From positions 1,116,001 to 1,180,000 of the forward strand of contig NZ_JACFXW010000001.1 of assembly GCF_014158035.1 (NCBI RefSeq): a stretch of 64,000 nt of DNA. The letters run 5' to 3'. This document shows positions 48,663 through 56,662 of the stretch, in pieces; the stretch's first letter is position 1; each line of letters begins with the position of its first letter. The notes below the pieces were generated by a model. That model saw nothing but the letters and a program-made list of their open reading frames with translations. It was not told the DNA's origin and ran no database searches. Both the position numbers and the translations under genes were made by a program. Origin of the DNA: Rhizobium sp. G21. Lineage in GTDB: Bacteria > Pseudomonadota > Alphaproteobacteria > Rhizobiales > Rhizobiaceae.

Positions 48663-49043
48663 TCAGTGAGAAGGAGTCGGCGCCTGCGCCTGCACGGCCG
48701 GGCTCTGGGCGGCGAACAAGGAATAGTCTTCCTTGAAGGCGGCGTCGACCGCGCGGCTGATTTCGAGATCGAACACGTCCCAATAAGCTTCGAAAAAATT
48801 GAAGCCGTAATTGGCCTGGATGATGGCGCTGATGAAGGCGGTCGCGGCCGTTTCGTGCAGGGCGTCGCCGCGCATGGCGGTCACGCAGGTGACGACCGCC
48901 TTGCGATAGGAAGCGCAACGCTCGCCGGACCATTTGTCGAGCAGGAACTCGCCGGCTTCGCGCGTGGTGCGGATCTTGGCGATCTCCTTGCCGCTGCGCC
49001 GATCAAAGAGAACGACGCCCATCTTCCACAATCCGCTGATCAT
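48663..49043 (-). CDS. DUF982 protein 1
   Basis: The 126-residue protein has the DUF982 core: VVLFDRRSGKEIAKIRTTREAGEFLLDKW, YRKAVVTCVTAMRGD and TAATAFISAIIQANYGF. DUF982 proteins are small and abundant in rhizobia and have no known role. An additional acidic-aromatic C-terminal extension (FFEAYWDVFDLEISRAVDAAF) is shared with the next gene and is not part of the usual domain. The two genes are tandem on the same strand, 71 bases apart. Confidence 0.78.
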   Translation of the reverse strand: MISGLWKMGVVLFDRRSGKEIAKIRTTREAGEFLLDKWSGERCASYRKAVVTCVTAMRGDALHETAATAFISAIIQANYGFNFFEAYWDVFDLEISRAVDAAFKEDYSLFAAQSPAVQAQAPTPSH

Positions 49044-49114
49044 GGAGCCACCCCATCGGTTATTTCCATCAAGGATAGCTGTTTAAGCTTGCCCGAAAAT
49101 GCTCCCGAAAATGA

Positions 49115-49483
49115 TCAGGCGCGGCCGGGCTCGCCGATGCTGTCGCCATAAGCCCAGTAGGGGAAATCGGCCTCGATCAGTTCCTGCGCGGCGCGAGAGA
49201 TCTCGGCGTCGAAATCGTCCCAGAACGCATCGAAGACATTGATCTCGTAGCGCGCCTCGACGGCGGCGCTGACGAAGGTCGCAGCGGCGGCGGCGTGCGG
49301 GATCTGTCCCTTGAGAGCCTGGGCGCAGGCGCGCACGGCGCGCAGATAGGCGTCCTTGCGCTCGCGACCCCAGCCGGACAACAGAAACTCGGCGGCGGCC
49401 CGCGTATCGGTGATCCTGACCGTGCGGCCGTCGAGACCCGCGCCGCCCAAGAGAACCCCACTTTGCCACATATGTCTCGTCAT
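49115..49483 (-). CDS. DUF982 protein 2
   Basis: This 122-residue paralogue of the previous gene has the core VRITDTRAAAEFLLSGW, YLRAVRACAQALKGQ and AAATFVSAAVEARYEI, and the same C-terminal extension (VFDAFWDDFDAEISRAAQELIEADFPYW). The start at 49483 (MTRHMWQSG) aligns with the paralogue; an in-frame start at 49528 would add 15 residues. It is divergent from the DUF2336 gene. Confidence 0.78.
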   Translation of the reverse strand: MTRHMWQSGVLLGGAGLDGRTVRITDTRAAAEFLLSGWGRERKDAYLRAVRACAQALKGQIPHAAAAATFVSAAVEARYEINVFDAFWDDFDAEISRAAQELIEADFPYWAYGDSIGEPGRA

Positions 49484-49734
49484 CGCTTCAATCTCACAAT
49501 TCGCATCCCGCCGGATGTAGCGCGCCAAGCTTGCGCGGGCTGAGACGGCGCCAGTGCGAGATCTTGCAATGCCGGGATTTCGAGCGGGTCCGCGGTCGAT
49601 GGTTAACGGCCTGTAAACCGTTTGCAGGTAGCCTTTCCGAAATGGGACAAGTATTGCGTAGAGGGCGCCCAGGTGTCTGACGGATTTCGTGATTTGAAGG
49701 TCCGCCGCTGACGCGGACCAAGGATGTCGTGCTG

Positions 49735-50652
49735 ATGGCCACCGTGTCGAGCTTCGAGGCCATGCCGCATCCGGGACGCAACGACGTCAGGCAGTTTTCC
49801 GAACTGTTCGAACCGGTGTTCCGGGCCTCGAGCCTGGAAGCGCAGCGCAACGCCGCCGCCGCGCTCGCCCGCTCGCCGCATGTGCCGCGCAGCGTCGCCT
49901 GGTTTCTCGCCACCCAGCCGATCGCGGTGGCCGCGCTGTTTCTCGGCGCCTCCCCTACCCTGGACGACGACCTGTTGATCGCCGCCGCCCGCCTGAAGGG
50001 TCGCGACCACGCCAAGGCCATCGCCGCCCGACCCAATCTCTCGGTGAAAGTGGTGGATGCGCTGGTGGCGCTGCATCAGGGCCTGCCCGAGCGCGACGTG
50101 GGCGCGCGGAGCGAGGCGGACGCTCCCTCGCAAACCACCGGCGACAGCCGCCTGGCGCGCGAGGAGACGCTGCGTCAGACGCTGAAATCACTGGTGGCCC
50201 GCGACGCGCTGACCCGCGACGAAGAGAGCGAGGACGCCGCCGCCGAGCGCGAAGAGGCGCTGCTGATGCGCTTCGCCCGCCTTCGCGAAGCCAAGGCGTT
50301 CTCCCGCATGCTCTCGCACTGCCTGGGTTCGAGCGTCTGGCTCACCAACCGCATCATGCTCGATCTCTCCGGCCTGCAGCTCGCCACCGCGCTCAAGGCG
50401 CTCGGTCTGCATGACGGCGAGACCCGTTTCGCCTTGACCCAATTCTATCCGCATCTCGCGGGCGGCGACATCGAAGGCGCGCGCGCCGACGGTGTGGTCG
50501 CCGGCCTCGACGCCGAGGAATGCGCCGAGCGCGTCGGCGTCTGGATCCGCGCCGACGCCTATACCCAGGGAGCGGCGGAAGAGGCCGCCGCCAACGCCAA
50601 CGCCGCCGCCCCGAGGCGGTTCAGAGCGAGCGACAGGCGCGCGGCGGGGTGA
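49735..50652 (+). CDS. DUF2336 protein
   Basis: The helical protein of 305 residues belongs to the DUF2336 family, whose members contain HEAT-like helix pairs (LARSPHVPRSVAWFLATQP, AAARLKGRDHAKAIAARPNLSVKVVDALVA). A charged linker (RDEESEDAAAEREEALLMRF) separates the second half. DUF2336 proteins are alphaproteobacterial and functionally uncharacterised. ATG 49735 or GTG 49729 are possible starts behind AAGGA. A TTAA-N7-TAAA sequence at 49603-49617 is a possible CtrA site with one mismatch. Confidence 0.8.
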   Translation: MATVSSFEAMPHPGRNDVRQFSELFEPVFRASSLEAQRNAAAALARSPHVPRSVAWFLATQPIAVAALFLGASPTLDDDLLIAAARLKGRDHAKAIAARPNLSVKVVDALVALHQGLPERDVGARSEADAPSQTTGDSRLAREETLRQTLKSLVARDALTRDEESEDAAAEREEALLMRFARLREAKAFSRMLSHCLGSSVWLTNRIMLDLSGLQLATALKALGLHDGETRFALTQFYPHLAGGDIEGARADGVVAGLDAEECAERVGVWIRADAYTQGAAEEAAANANAAAPRRFRASDRRAAG

Positions 50653-50942
50653 GCCGCCACAGCGTAAGCCAGTCGTTCGAACGCTCCGGCGCGCTGACAT
50701 CCTGTCCATCGACAGCTGCTACATATCCGGTATATTGCCAGATATCTGGATCGAAGAAAAATTATATCGCTAGGCTTGGTGGGTCGTATTGCGGATCACT
50801 ACTATTAGTGTTAAGTACGAAAGAACTCTCGCAAAAAATATGCCGCCCCGCGCTTAGCGTTTCAAGGACGATTGTCCGCGTTATAGCAGAGGGCTAAAGT
50901 CTCTTACTGCAGGTGATAGCAAACAGCGCCAAGAGGGCGAAA

Positions 50943-51647
50943 ATGTTGAAAACCCTAATAAAATTTCCGCTTATATTAGTTCTTTTGGCGTCAGGAATAT
51001 ATTTGATACTCTATGTGAGACGCAAGATACACGCCATAACAGAGAGCACACAATACGACAAACCCATCCTCACGCAACCGGAAAGAGACATTATTATAGA
51101 CATGAGTTGCACTAAAATTAATTTATATTATAAATATCTACGACAAGAGATTGAGAGGGAGGATCAAATAACTCATCAAAGATTGACTTGGTCGATGACG
51201 TTCCAAGGTTTCTTGATAAGTGCGCTGGCTGCTCTGATGGCGCTGTCTTGGGATGGCCCCGTGGAAATCGTGATACTTCGCAAGCTCTCCTTGATGGCAA
51301 TTTCGATTATTGGCTTACGAGTGGCTATCTTGTCCTTTGCGGGGATACAAGCATCCCGCAAGTCCATCGAATTGACCAAACTAAACTGGGATATACGGAA
51401 TAAGATTTGGGGACTTTATCCCAATTTCGCTCCACAACCTTGCGGTCAGAACGGTGTTTTTTCGACAGGCACCCAATTTACAACAGAAATTCCAAAACAC
51501 TTCATATATATGTGGACCCTGTTTTTATTCGGGTACGTATCTATAGGCTACATCACGGATGTTTTACCCTGCGCTGATGCAGGCGATGCTCTTCAATGTG
51601 TTTGGAAGAATATTGGAGCGGGCAAAACGTCGCCTGATACCCTGTAG
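50943..51647 (+). CDS. AT-rich membrane protein of unknown function
   Basis: The 234-residue protein has three to four membrane segments (LIKFPLILVLLASGIYLILY at 4-23; FQGFLISALAALMAL; LMAISIIGLRVAILSFAGI; FIYMWTLFLFGYVSIGYI) and cytoplasmic helices between. No family is recognised. Base composition is far lower in GC than the rest of the window, with codons such as AAA, ATA and TTA that neighbours avoid, so recent acquisition is likely. The ATG at 50943 follows GAGGGCGAAA; an in-frame GTG at 50913 would add ten residues. Confidence 0.65.
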   Translation: MLKTLIKFPLILVLLASGIYLILYVRRKIHAITESTQYDKPILTQPERDIIIDMSCTKINLYYKYLRQEIEREDQITHQRLTWSMTFQGFLISALAALMALSWDGPVEIVILRKLSLMAISIIGLRVAILSFAGIQASRKSIELTKLNWDIRNKIWGLYPNFAPQPCGQNGVFSTGTQFTTEIPKHFIYMWTLFLFGYVSIGYITDVLPCADAGDALQCVWKNIGAGKTSPDTL

Positions 51648-51697
51648 TATCGGCGCTCGGCTTGTGTTGTGGGCATCGTCTCATCACAAAACAAAAC

Positions 51698-51729
51698 GCC
51701 GCCCATGGGCAGGGAATGCCATGGACGGC
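51698..51729 (-). terminator. Terminator of the small membrane-protein gene
   Basis: Eleven-base arms with one mismatch (51698-51708 and 51719-51729) surround a 10-base loop. Read on the minus strand the stem is followed by GTTTTGTTTTG. It fits the end of the 45-residue gene at 51873-52010. Confidence 0.6.
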
Positions 51730-51872
51730 GCCGGTCAGAAATGAAGTCCGAAGGCTTCGGTGATCCTCTACATCCACACTGCGACAGTTTTGCGATGCAA
51801 AAGTAAAAATCCGACAGAAGACACGGGCATGGATCGCGCGCCGGAGAGCGGCTCGCGGCCGGCGGACGCCGA

Positions 51873-52010
51873 TCAGAAGATGCGCAGGCGGCGATGTTCG
51901 ATGTCGTCGCGGGCCTCGCGCGAGGCGGCGATCACCGAGAAGGCGAAGGTGGCGATGAACATCGCCGAGATCAGGCTGGCGAACAGGGCGAGCACGAATG
52001 TCATGGTCAT
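51873..52010 (-). CDS. Small single-membrane-segment protein (45 residues)
   Basis: ATG at 52010, or more likely 52004 behind GAGGA with eight-base spacing, starts TFVLALFASLISAMFIATFA, continues FSVIAASREARDDIEHRRL, and stops at 51873. One hydrophobic helix of about 24 residues is followed by a charged cytoplasmic tail. Codon use has the normal GC3 bias of this genome, and a terminator follows. Proteins of this form are often regulators or assembly partners of larger membrane complexes; no specific role can be given. Confidence 0.6.
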   Translation of the reverse strand: MTMTFVLALFASLISAMFIATFAFSVIAASREARDDIEHRRLRIF

Positions 52011-52251
52011 ATCCTCGTCAAAAAGGATCTTGTCCGGCGTGAAGCGCGTCGGGGTGATGATTTTCCGGATGTTTTGTCTCGGCCGGACGCATCGTCCAAT
52101 TCTTGCGGACCAGCCCTGAAGTCTGGATTCACCATGACAGACTCAGATTGCCAGCCGGTTGAAGAAGATGGTTAACCGACGGTGAATCCACCCCCTCGCC
52201 TCTCCCCGCCTGACCGGCGATGCGGATTCTTGATCGGCGTCAGTTTGAGAA

Positions 52252-52325
52252 GTTGCAATTTCGCAACATCGCGCGATATCCCCGAAATCGCATTTAGAGG
52301 TCTCTAATCTATTGATCTAGAGCAA
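52252..52325 (+). promoter_or_regulatory. CRP/FNR-family sites before ompW
   Basis: GTTGC-N6-GCAAC is a perfect palindrome at 52252-52267. TTGAT-CTAG-AGCAA at 52312-52325 matches the FNR/FixK box TTGAT-N4-ATCAA with one mismatch. They lie 160 and 102 bases before the ompW start. OmpW genes are oxygen-regulated by FNR in enteric bacteria, which supports a regulatory reading. Confidence 0.45.
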
Positions 52326-52426
52326 CGAAAGCCGTGGCGATGGGCGGATAGTGCGGCCGTGACACACGATGCGGGCCCGCCCTGGGGCGTCTGGCGCGGA
52401 CCCCTCGCAACGGAAGGAAAAAGACC

Positions 52427-53125
52427 ATGTCTCACGCTCACGTCGCGCCGCTTCTGGCCGCTCTCGCCACCGCCGCCCTGCTCGGCGGCATGCCGGCCAA
52501 GGCCGCCGACCTCACCGCCGCGCCCGATGTCGCGCCGGAAGCCCAGGCCGATGTCGCCGCGGCCTTCAGCCCCTGGCAGGTCCGCCTGCGCGCCCTCGGC
52601 GTGCTGCCGACCGACTCGGGCGATGTGGACGGCATCGCAGGCTCCGACCTCAGCTACACCGACAGCGTGATTCCGGAACTCGACATCAGCTATTATTTCA
52701 CCAAGAACATTTCGGCCGAACTGATCCTCGGCACGACCCATTCGTCGATCCATGGCGACGGCTCGGTCAAGGGTCTCGGCAAGGTCGGCAAGACCTGGAT
52801 CCTGCCGCCGACCCTGACCGCGCAATATCACTTCACCAATTTCGGCGCGTTCCAGCCCTATCTCGGCGCCGGCGTCAACTACACGATCTTCTACAACCAG
52901 GATTCCGCCGGCGCGATGACGGACATCAAGGTCAAGAACGCCTTCGGCGTGGCGCTGCAGGCCGGCTTCGACTACATGATCGACGAACATTGGGGCGTGA
53001 ACGCCGACGTGAAGAAGATCTTCCTGCGGCCGGACTGGGAAGGCGTGGCGGGCGGCGCGGCCGTCAAGGGAACAGCCAAGCTCGATCCCTGGCTGATCGG
53101 CGGCGGCGTCACCTACCGCTTCTGA
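52427..53125 (+). CDS. ompW: OmpW family outer-membrane beta-barrel protein
   Basis: The 232-residue protein has a cleavable signal peptide (MSHAHVAPLLAALATAALLGG, cut after MPAKA). The mature protein shows OmpW-type strands: SPWQVRLRALGVLPTDSGD, PELDISYYFTKNISAELILG, LPPTLTAQYHFTNFGAFQPYLGAGVNYT, and a C-terminal GGGVTYRF ending in the aromatic residue required for barrel insertion. OmpW forms an eight-stranded barrel for small hydrophobic compounds. The start at 52427 follows AAGGAAAAAG. A FNR-like site lies upstream. Confidence 0.93.
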   Translation: MSHAHVAPLLAALATAALLGGMPAKAADLTAAPDVAPEAQADVAAAFSPWQVRLRALGVLPTDSGDVDGIAGSDLSYTDSVIPELDISYYFTKNISAELILGTTHSSIHGDGSVKGLGKVGKTWILPPTLTAQYHFTNFGAFQPYLGAGVNYTIFYNQDSAGAMTDIKVKNAFGVALQAGFDYMIDEHWGVNADVKKIFLRPDWEGVAGGAAVKGTAKLDPWLIGGGVTYRF

Positions 53126-53233
53126 TCCGCGCGGGCAGTTTGGCCGCATAGGCATGAAGGCCCCCTTCGATGCGCGCCCCGGCAAGGGGCGCGCATCGAT
53201 CATTCGAGGGCGAAGCGCTGGACGACGCCGCGA

Positions 53234-54406
53234 TCAGAAAATGAAATCGCCGGCGTCGAGTTCGGCCTTCTGGGTGTTCCGGATCAGGAGTTGGTCCGAC
53301 CCCGCCGTAATGACGACGTCGCCTCCGACATTGGCGGCGTGATTGTTCTTGAGATCCGCGATGTCGGCGATCGCCGACCAGCCGCTGACGTCGATACGGT
53401 CGACTTCGTCGGCATAGTCGCCGATCCTGTCCTGTCCGTCGCCGGAGACGAACACGAACGTATCGCCGCCCCCGCCGCCGATCAGCGCATCGGCGCCTTT
53501 GTTGCCGTAGAGCTGGTCGGCGCCCGCCGCGCCCTTGAGAATATTGTCGGCGCCATTGCCGCGCAGGACATTGGCGAGCTTGTTGCCGACGCCGCTGATG
53601 TCGCCTGCGCCGATGAGGATCAACTGCTCGACATTGGCGCTGAGCGAATAGCTGACATAGGAGCGCACCGTATCGCTTCCCTGCCCGGCTTTTTCACCCA
53701 ACACCAGATCCGCCCGATCGGTGGTCAGGGTGTCGTTGCCGGCGCCGCCCATCAGATTGCCGTCGAGCACGCCTTTCACGCCGTTGAAACTGTCGTCGCC
53801 CGCGCCGAGCAGGACATCGCCGACCAGCACGCCGCTGTTGGCCACGCGGGTGTCGCCGGCCTCGGTGTAGATCGCGGCGACGTCGGACACGATCTTGCCG
53901 CGGTTGACGATGGTGGAATTGTAGCCGGCGTCCGGCGTGTCGTAGACGCCGTAGGAGGCGTAGATGACCCCGGAGGCCTGATTGACGATGGTGTCTTCGT
54001 TGCCGGAGCCGGAAATGCCCGAACCGTCGATCGCGGTGATCACGCCGCGATTGTCCACATGGTTCGAGTTGCCGTCGAGCCGAATTCCGACAGTGTCGCC
54101 GGCGACCACGCCGCGATTGACGAAATTGCTGTCGCCGCCGCCGAGCGCCGCGCCGGTCGCGCCGCTCACCATGGCGTCTTCGCCGATCCAGACTGACGTC
54201 TTGGACCCGAGCAGGTTCAGCCCCGCGACGCCCGCTGACACATCGCCGAGCACGGAGACGGAGATCCTGTTGACGCTATCGGCGGCGGAGATGCCGAAGC
54301 CAGACTTGGTGGCGGAGATGGTCGCATTCGCCACGAGCGTATAATCTTCATTCGACAAGGTCGCCGCATAGGTCGATGTCAGATTTCCAGTAATCCTTCG
54401 CGTCAT
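53234..54406 (-). CDS. RTX protein with N-terminal beta-repeat domain (390 residues)
   Basis: Residues 1-215 are asparagine/glycine-rich beta repeats (NRGVVAGDTVGIRLDGNSN, VDNRGVITAIDGSGISGSGN) like those of the 428-residue protein at 16.9-18.2 kb. Residues 215-345 are RTX repeats (LGAGDDSFNGVKGVLDGNLM, GGAGNDTLTTD, GAAGADQLYGNKGADALIGG). The tail LLIRNTQKAELDAGDFIF has the shared secretion-signal form. The two proteins are clearly related in plan though not in detail, and may be surface layers or matrix proteins. No signal peptide is seen. Confidence 0.82.
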   Translation of the reverse strand: MTRRITGNLTSTYAATLSNEDYTLVANATISATKSGFGISAADSVNRISVSVLGDVSAGVAGLNLLGSKTSVWIGEDAMVSGATGAALGGGDSNFVNRGVVAGDTVGIRLDGNSNHVDNRGVITAIDGSGISGSGNEDTIVNQASGVIYASYGVYDTPDAGYNSTIVNRGKIVSDVAAIYTEAGDTRVANSGVLVGDVLLGAGDDSFNGVKGVLDGNLMGGAGNDTLTTDRADLVLGEKAGQGSDTVRSYVSYSLSANVEQLILIGAGDISGVGNKLANVLRGNGADNILKGAAGADQLYGNKGADALIGGGGGDTFVFVSGDGQDRIGDYADEVDRIDVSGWSAIADIADLKNNHAANVGGDVVITAGSDQLLIRNTQKAELDAGDFIF

Positions 54407-54515
54407 TACATCGTCCTCTGGTGTTTTTCGCCGTCACGAGATCGTCTTCATAACGATTCCACTATCGGGACGGTCGTCCAGCGGCATTCATACATTAAAT
54501 ACTATTTTCATTCGG

Positions 54516-55250
54516 TTAATTTTTACCAGTCCGAAGCGCCGTCGCCCAATGCGGGCGGCCCTTGGCCTCGGCGATTTTGGCTGCGGCCTCGCAATCATAG
54601 GGCAGGCGGCGGAAGGTCACGTCCCAGTCCGCATCCCGCCGTTCGATCACCGCATAGGCCGCATGCGGCGACCCCGCCTCGACCTTGTGCGGATGGGGTT
54701 GGTCGTCGTCATAGGCGGGGCAGCCGACCGAGCCGGGATTGACGATCAATCGGCCGTCGGAAAGCCGCGCCATTCGGGCGAGATGGGTGTGGCCGCAGAG
54801 GATCAACGATTGGCTCACGCCTTCGGCGAAGGTCTCCACCTCGGCGAGAGGACGGGCATGCACGATGCCGTCGGGCGAGACGGTCTCCAGCCAATAGATC
54901 ATGTCGCTCTGGGGCGTGGCGTGGCAGAGGAACACCTCGTCCCGCCAGACGCGCGAAAACGGCAGGCTGGCGAGCCAGGCGTGATGGGCGGGCGCGAGCT
55001 CGTGCCAGCAATCGGCCTCCCATTCATGCAGGTCGGCGGGATCTCCGCGCAGGTAACGATCGTGATTGCCCGAGACCGACACCATGTCGCGGGCGAGAAT
55101 GAGATCGGCCGTGCGCGCCGCTTCCAGGGGGCCCGAGAGGTGATCGCCGAGATTGAGGATGTCGGACACGCCTTGCGCGTCGATGTCGGCCAGCACCGCC
55201 TCCAGCGCCAGCGCATTGCCGTGGATGTCGGCGATGACGGCGAAGCGCAT
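54516..55250 (-). CDS. Metallophosphoesterase
   Basis: The 244-residue calcineurin-type phosphoesterase has the metal-site blocks in order: AVIADIHGN (D-x-H), LNLGDHLSGP (GD), VSGNHDRY (GNHD), FLCHATP, and LCGHTHLARMARL with GH-x-H, followed by VNPGSVGCPAYDDD. It resembles YfcE-type phosphodiesterases. The ATG at 55250 overlaps the uraH stop (TGATG), so it is translated together with the two purine-catabolism genes. The substrate is unknown; the coupling suggests a phosphorylated nucleotide or related compound, which is inference. Confidence 0.88.
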   Translation of the reverse strand: MRFAVIADIHGNALALEAVLADIDAQGVSDILNLGDHLSGPLEAARTADLILARDMVSVSGNHDRYLRGDPADLHEWEADCWHELAPAHHAWLASLPFSRVWRDEVFLCHATPQSDMIYWLETVSPDGIVHARPLAEVETFAEGVSQSLILCGHTHLARMARLSDGRLIVNPGSVGCPAYDDDQPHPHKVEAGSPHAAYAVIERRDADWDVTFRRLPYDCEAAAKIAEAKGRPHWATALRTGKN

Positions 55251-55606
55251 CACGAGCCGCGATAGGTGGAGTAGCCGAAGGGCGAAAGCAGCAGCGGCAC
55301 GTGATAATGCAGCTTGGGATCGGCGACGCCGAACCGGATGGGAATCATGTCGAGAAACAGCAGATCCGGCAGTTTCTGTCCGGTCATCTTCAGATAGGCG
55401 CCGGCATGGAACACGAGTTCATACTGGCCGCGGGTGAACTGCTCCTCGGGCAGGATCGGCCCGCCGTCGACGCGGCCGTCGGCATTGGTGCGGACGGTTT
55501 TCAGATATTCGCGCACCTCGTCCTGGATCCGGAAGACATCGATCATAACGCCCTTGGCCGGAAGGCCGAGCGCGGTGTCCAGAACATGGGTGGTGAGGCC
55601 TGCCAT
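55250..55606 (-). CDS. uraH: 5-hydroxyisourate hydrolase (transthyretin-like)
   Basis: The 118-residue enzyme has the HIUase signatures LTTHVLDTALGLPAKG (N-terminal catalytic His) and GRVDGGPILPEEQFTRGQYELVF, with the C-terminal tetrapeptide region YSTYRGS, the hallmark YRGS ending. It hydrolyses 5-hydroxyisourate to OHCU in the urate-to-allantoin pathway. The start ATG at 55606 overlaps the upstream allA stop (TGATG), and its own stop overlaps the phosphoesterase start. Confidence 0.95.
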   Translation of the reverse strand: MAGLTTHVLDTALGLPAKGVMIDVFRIQDEVREYLKTVRTNADGRVDGGPILPEEQFTRGQYELVFHAGAYLKMTGQKLPDLLFLDMIPIRFGVADPKLHYHVPLLLSPFGYSTYRGS

Positions 55607-56132
55607 CAAGAAATCTCCGATATCGTAAAGGGCGTTTGGTAGAAATATTCCTCAAGGTTAACGCCCGGCCCCTGCCTGTCAACCACGAGAAAGTCGCAAA
55701 CCTCGCCGAGCGCCATCAGAGGGTGGTGCCAGAGGCCGGCCGGATAATTGACGCCCTGGTCGCCCCGCGCCAGAAACACCTGGGGAACGCCCGGCTTGCC
55801 GCCCTCGTCGGCGGCGACCACCACCAGCCAGTCTCCGCCCGAAAGCGGCTGGAAGCTCTGGCTCCCGAACGGATGTCGCTCCATCATGTCGACACTGTAG
55901 GGCAGGCGCCGCGGCTGGCCGCGAAAAATGTTGAAGATCACCTCCGCCCCTCGCCCAGGGCTTCCGCCCGGCCGAGCCCGTGATGCCGCTCGGTGGTTCC
56001 GCCATTGATGAGGCGCATCTTGGCGGGTGAAATTTCGATGACCTGGCCATAGGGCGCGAAGGCTTCCGTGGTGAGCGGGCGGATGGGGAGGATCTGGGGC
56101 AATGGGAGGGTCCTTATGGGTGGAAGCATCAT
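55606..56132 (-). CDS. allA: Ureidoglycolate lyase, frameshifted
   Basis: The protein has about 175 residues with the AllA pattern: [62 protein letters not shown] and [17 protein letters not shown]. AllA splits ureidoglycolate to glyoxylate and urea, the last step of allantoin degradation. The frame breaks at C4 55947-55950 (plus-strand sense); one added base joins LGEG to [13 protein letters not shown] 56132 or 56129 can start. It is coupled to uraH, forming a purine-catabolism operon. Confidence 0.88.
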
Positions 56133-56204
56133 TTCAGGGATTCCCGCTCTGATGGGTGACGGCGCGCTCCGCCCCTCACCCCCTGCCGGGCACGCCGTCA
56201 GCGC

Positions 56205-56498
56205 TCATATCGGCCGGGCTTCTCCGAGAATTCGCGATCTTGAGGCGGGAGGGATATCGCCCGGTGTCAGGAGATGAATGGATGTTCCCTCGAGAAGCCG
56301 CTCCAGAGTATCGTGGAGACCGCCGAGCGTCAGAAGCGTCGAGCCGGCGAGGTCATCCACCAGAATATCCAGATCGCTGTCCTCGCGGTCCTCGCCTCGC
56401 GCCACCGAGCCGAAGACGCGCGGATTGGCGGCGTTGAAACGGCGCACAGCGTCGCGGATGGCTTGGCGGTTGGCGTCGAGGCGGTCGGACGGTTTCAT
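56205..56498 (-). CDS. MNT-type nucleotidyltransferase, orphan antitoxin-like
   Basis: The 97-residue protein has the minimal nucleotidyltransferase motif FGSVARGEDREDSDLDILVD, in which GS and the DxD pair bind nucleotide and metal. In HepT/MntA systems this antitoxin modifies the HepT RNase. No HepT gene is adjacent: upstream lies the glnII terminator and downstream the purine operon, so it is an orphan here. The ATG at 56498 has AAGGGAT in front. The C-terminus (LLTPGDIPPASRSRIL) is typical. Confidence 0.82.
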   Translation of the reverse strand: MKPSDRLDANRQAIRDAVRRFNAANPRVFGSVARGEDREDSDLDILVDDLAGSTLLTLGGLHDTLERLLEGTSIHLLTPGDIPPASRSRILGEARPI

Positions 56499-56611
56499 CG
56501 GGCGATCCCTTTCGAGGCGATGATAGCGCGGGGAGATCTGGTTTTGAAGGGCGGAGTTCGGCATCCATCAAAGGCGACCGAGGGTCGAGGGGCGCATGCC
56601 CCCAAACGCAA

Positions 56612-56638
56612 AAACGCCAGCCGCGGGGGCTGGCGTTT
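56612..56638 (-). terminator. Terminator of glnII
   Basis: Eleven-base arms (56612-56622 and 56628-56638) form a stem that on the minus strand is followed by TTTGCGTTTGG, 25 bases after the glnII stop. Confidence 0.75.
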
Positions 56639-56662
56639 CGCATGTCACGTCCGTGGCGCCGA

